From JANQRZ01 sp965215165 (GTDB lineage: Bacteria; Bacteroidota; Rhodothermia; Rhodothermales; JANQRZ01): 64,000 nt of DNA. Each line of letters opens with the position of its first letter. The stretch's first letter is position 1. The DNA is taken from assembly GCA_965215165.1 (NCBI GenBank), contig CBDCCX010000006.1, positions 992,001-1,056,000 on the forward strand. The letters run 5' to 3'. Below are positions 61,628 to 64,000 of the stretch, one piece after another. The translations under genes and the position numbers were made by a program. Under the pieces are notes generated by a model. It did no database searches. It was not told the DNA's origin and saw only the letters and a list, made by a program, of their open reading frames with translations.

Positions 61628-62473
61628 TCAGGGTGAGGTGTCGTCTTCCGAGGCGGCCTGGACGGCCCAGCGAATGGCCCCGCCGATGCCGATCGAAAGA
61701 TACACGACCGACGCGATGAGCAGGCCGATCTCCTGGAGGAAGAGCGTCAACAGCAGCCCGATGCCGAAGGCCAGGAACCGCCGCGGGTAGGCCCGGAGGT
61801 TGGCCCGGTTCGGCTGCGGGAGCGACGGGAAGCGGACCGGCGAGACCATCAGCGCCGAGAGCACCAGCACGATCGTGATGAGCACCGAGATCTGCCGCCG
61901 CTCCAGCACGTCGAACCACGCGAGGTCGGCGAAGGTCAGGATGAAGACGACCACGGTGCCGGCCTGGGCCGGGATCGGGAGGCCGATGAAGTAGGACTGC
62001 TTCTCGTCGGGGCTGGCGAGCGTGTTGAACCGGGCGAGGCGGACCGCCCCGAAGAGCGCCGGCAGGCTCGCCAGGAGGCCGCCCCACATCGAGCCGAGCT
62101 GGCTCAGCCCGAACTCGTAGAGCAGAAACGACGGCGCGACGCCGAACGAGACGATGTCGCTGAGCGAGTCTAGCTCCACCCCGAACTCGGTCGAGACGTG
62201 GGCGAGGCGCGCCATCAGCCCGTCGAGCAGGTCGAAGAACGCGGCCAGGACGACGAGCCAGGCGGCGGCCTCGAGGTTGCCGGCCGAGGTCTGGATGATC
62301 GAGAAGAACCCGCTGAGCAGGTTCATCAGCGTGAAGAAGCTCGGCACGGCCACCGGCGGGACGCCGCGGATCACGCGCCGCCGCCGCTGCCGTAGCACCG
62401 GACCCGGCGCGCGCGGGCGGGCGGGCGGGGACGGCGGCGCGCCGAGCGGCTTGGGCGAGCGTTCGTCAGCCAT
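61628..62473 (-). CDS. pssA: CDP-diacylglycerol-serine O-phosphatidyltransferase
   Basis: A 281-residue membrane enzyme. The ATG at 62473 is chosen over a longer non-homologous leader. The CDP-alcohol phosphatidyltransferase motif is in FDLLDGLMARLAHVSTEFG, VELDSLSDIVSFGVAPS, giving the D-G-A-R...G...D...D residues. Six or more helices follow (VVLAAFFDLL, LITIVLVLSALMV, LLLTLFLQEIGLLIASVVYL). It makes phosphatidylserine, the precursor of phosphatidylethanolamine. The N-terminal 45 residues are basic and Pro-rich. It is probably co-transcribed with purS. Confidence 0.94.
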   Translation of the reverse strand: MADERSPKPLGAPPSPPARPRAPGPVLRQRRRRVIRGVPPVAVPSFFTLMNLLSGFFSIIQTSAGNLEAAAWLVVLAAFFDLLDGLMARLAHVSTEFGVELDSLSDIVSFGVAPSFLLYEFGLSQLGSMWGGLLASLPALFGAVRLARFNTLASPDEKQSYFIGLPIPAQAGTVVVFILTFADLAWFDVLERRQISVLITIVLVLSALMVSPVRFPSLPQPNRANLRAYPRRFLAFGIGLLLTLFLQEIGLLIASVVYLSIGIGGAIRWAVQAASEDDTSP

Positions 62474-62679
62474 CAGCCTACTCCGCCGACGTTGAGCCAC
62501 CCGCCTGCTGCAACGCGGACCGCCGCCCGGACGGCGACACCGGCGGTGAGGGAGAATCCTTCGCGCGCGAGCGCCATACCGGGAGAGGTGCGAGGGGAAG
62601 ACGGGAGCGCGAAAGATACGCGCGCCGGGGGAAGCAACGGCAGGGAGAGGCCGCTCCCCTCGGCACCCCGTGCTCACCT

Positions 62680-62716
62680 AAAAAAGGCAGGCCGGCACCC
62701 GAGGCACCGGCCTGCC
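62680..62716 (-). terminator. Rho-independent terminator, minus strand
   Basis: Read on the minus strand, GGCAGGCCGG and CCGGCCTGCC form a stem of at least 10 bp (14 with wobble pairs, loop TCG) followed by six T. It is upstream of pssA, so it must end a minus-strand transcript from within the gap 62717-63839. Confidence 0.8.
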
Positions 62717-62955
62717 GACAGGTCCTCGACGCGACAGCCCGTGTTCCGTCGGCTCAGAGAGCCACCTCCGACGGGACCCGGCCGAAGCCGGACGCCGGAA
62801 CAGGTCGCTGCGGGATCAGGTCGCTAGACCTCGCCCCGGCGCGACGCCGGACAGAAGCGTGGGCTGGTCCTTGCACCGGCCACCTGTTTGAGCGAACGAG
62901 GCGCGAGGCGCTCCGTTCGAAACGTGGTCCGCGTGCTGCGGCATTCACCGAGTGC

Positions 62956-63006
62956 GACGGGGTCATGGTCATGACGGGGTCATGATTCTGACGGGGTCGT
63001 ACTTGG
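62956..63006. repeat. Three 17-bp iteron-like tandem repeats
   Basis: GACGGGGTCATGGTCAT, GACGGGGTCATGATTCT and GACGGGGTCGTACTTGG follow one another without gap; the first nine bases are invariant. The arrangement resembles initiator or regulator binding iterons and lies about 460 bp from a cluster of DnaA boxes. Confidence 0.85.
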
Positions 63007-63420
63007 GTGAGGTAGCCGACGTCGTACCGAGGCACTACGTCCGGTCTACGGCCGCCCAGACAGATTTTCCCCGGCGGGATGTGCGAACGCGCGCACCGTG
63101 ACGGATCACGGCGCAGCGGGTCCTTCGGCGAGGCGTCTGCCGGGGCCTCCTCGCGCCCGGCGAAGCTGGGCGGCTCGGGGACTCCGGGCTTACCTAGTGG
63201 TCGTTCGGTACGTCCGGCTCACGGTCTGCACCACGCGGACGAGCGCGTCGGTGGAGGCCCGCCGGGAGGGCGAGCGCGAGCCGGGAAGCCGAGGAGCACC
63301 GCGTCCTCGCCGGACCCTGCCGGCGACCTCATGCAGCCTGGAGAACTTCAGTCGCGTCAAGGAACGGCACCGCGTAGGCGTGCTGCACCAGCGGCGCGTG
63401 CCCGAGGGCACGGGGTCTAG

Positions 63421-63700
63421 TTAAGTCCGCCGAAGCCGCGAAGTCAAGAAGCAAGCGAGTCGATTTATGCACAACTTATCGAGGAGGTTATCCACACCCC
63501 GATTCTCTGAGATGTCGGGCCGCACCGAAAAGCCCGGCCGCGTGCGAGACGGGCCGGGCTTCTCCGCGACGCGACTGCGGGGTCCGCGTGGAAAGCCGAG
63601 GCTCCCCCGTGGCCCCGTCTCCGGCGGCATGAGGTGGAAGAAGCTACCGATACGGACACGTCAGACCAAGCAGTATTTATCCACAATAACAGTTTCCTCT
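63421..63700 (+). other. DnaA-box cluster, candidate replication origin
   Basis: TTATGCACA (63465-63473), TTATCCACA (63488-63496) and TTATCCACA (63677-63685) lie in the same orientation within 221 bp. Two match the bacterial DnaA-box consensus exactly. The flanks are unusually AT-rich for this genome (for example CAGTATTTATCCACAATAAC). There is no gene in the stretch. Origin function, or DnaA-titrating or DnaA-regulated function, is inferred; no dnaA, dnaN or other origin-typical gene is adjacent. Confidence 0.5.
63527..63561 (-). terminator. Terminator-like hairpin between DnaA boxes, minus strand
   Basis: On the minus strand AGCCCGGCC and GGCCGGGCT form a stem with a 12-nt loop, followed by a T-run of four. 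It could end a short minus-strand transcript starting between 63562 and 63839. Confidence 0.5.
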
Positions 63701-63839
63701 ATCCAGAGCCTCTCTCCTGGATGGGTGCCTCATTTATGGGACGATGCAATAACAGCTCACCAAGTTGCTTCGCAAGGGCGCGGTACCATAGCCCTCGGCG
63801 CGGTAGCTTTGCGCTCCCGCCCACCGTCCGCCCCCCCGC

Positions 63840-64000
63840 ATGGCACGCAGGCAAAAACTCAGCGCCGCCGACGTGGCCTGGCTCCGCATGGAGTCCTCCG
63901 TCAACCCGATGACCATCGTCGGCATCATCGGCTTCGACGAGCCGATGGCGCTCGACGACCTCAAGCGCCTCGTCGGGGAGCGGCTGCTGATCCTCGAGCG
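63840..64000 (+). CDS. Wax ester synthase/diacylglycerol acyltransferase, N-terminal part
   Basis: The first 53 codons of a gene that runs off the window, ATG at 63840. The start ARRQKLSAADVAWLRMESSV, then GIIGFDEPMALDDLKRLVGE, matches the N-terminus of WS/DGAT enzymes (LSxxDxxWLRME...FDxPLxxxxL). The catalytic HHxxxDG motif would lie beyond the end. These membrane-associated enzymes make triacylglycerols or wax esters from acyl-CoA. The 134 bp before it, next to the last DnaA box, should contain its promoter. Confidence 0.85.
   Translation, partial: MARRQKLSAADVAWLRMESSVNPMTIVGIIGFDEPMALDDLKRLVGERLLILE

Larger units (their letters stand above)
62474..63839. other. 1.37-kb gap without a convincing protein gene
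   Basis: Reading frames here are short and lack family resemblance. On the minus strand 62717-62900 folds strongly: CCGGC-TTCG-GCCGG (about 62775-62792), and CCGTC/GACGG with GGCTC/GAGCC (about 62742-62776). These stems end in the terminator at 62680, so a small structured RNA on the minus strand is possible. RNase P, tmRNA and SRP RNA signatures were looked for by eye and not found. The gap also holds the 17-bp repeats and the DnaA boxes described separately. Confidence 0.5.

Noticed and set aside
62754..63035. Minus-strand reading frame of 93 codons upstream of pssA
   Set aside because: No recognisable fold; overlaps iterons and strong RNA-like stems.
63079..63420. Overlapping reading frames of about 110 codons on both strands
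   Set aside because: Arg/Pro/Gly-rich with no conserved pattern; likely non-coding.
62717..63420. RNase P RNA, tmRNA or SRP RNA gene
   Set aside because: The conserved cores (GAGGAAAGTCC, tRNA-like acceptor with T-loop, GGAAGGAAGCAGCC-type loop) were not found on either strand.

Overview
The window is high-GC chromosomal DNA from a bacterium of the Bacteroidota/Rhodothermota side of the tree, most likely Rhodothermales close to Rubricoccaceae or Salinibacter. The reasons are repeated type IX secretion (T9SS) C-terminal sorting domains (AYPNPF / VYDVLGR / SGVYVYRL type), a TonB-dependent receptor with a CarboxypepD_reg-like head, LxGC lipoproteins, and DUF5916, DUF2911 and DUF3467 proteins. 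This assignment is inference from protein families. I see no rRNA, tRNA, CRISPR array, complete insertion sequence or prophage.

Layout. 1-11.6 kb: surface and secreted proteins on the minus strand (RCC1-repeat lipoprotein, beta-helix-like lipoprotein, Ig-like lipoprotein plus TonB receptor, FG-GAP and lamin-tail T9SS proteins). 11.6-13.9 kb: two divergent Xre/RES toxin-antitoxin modules in a bed of gene debris. One toxin carries an internal deletion, and fragments of comM and of a T9SS domain lie between and beside the modules; intact comM follows. 15.5 kb: a MITE-like element. 15.7-26.3 kb: a nine-gene minus-strand cluster built around a PEGA-tailed Ser/Thr kinase, an FHA-lytic transglycosylase fusion, another FHA protein, two TPR lipoprotein/CsgG-like proteins, a T9SS protein and a putative outer-membrane barrel. 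26.5-38.5 kb: housekeeping genes (cystathionine beta-synthase, soluble hybrid histidine kinase, Lon, RsgA, TopA) plus small membrane proteins. 38.8-42.2 kb: proton-translocating transhydrogenase operon. 42.4-55.3 kb: DUF2911/TPR protein, SulP transporter behind a structured leader with a terminator, SbcC, CvpA, YqeY, sulfotransferase, YigZ, DUF5916 and ClpS.

55.3-61.3 kb: three T9SS proteins in an operon. The first, a very large secreted metalloprotease/beta-helix protein, has a run of 14 C between its well-formed start site and its signal peptide. As sequenced the start is out of frame, the arrangement expected of a phase-variable (slipped-strand) gene. 61.3-62.5 kb: PurS and PssA. 62.5-63.8 kb: about 1.4 kb without a convincing gene, with three 17-bp iteron-like repeats, three DnaA boxes (two perfect) and two minus-strand terminator-like hairpins. 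This is a candidate replication origin or DnaA-binding control region, possibly with a small RNA. The window ends in the first 53 codons of a wax ester synthase/DGAT gene.

Short palindromes and tandem duplications recur in the gaps between genes, several of them overlapping stop codons.
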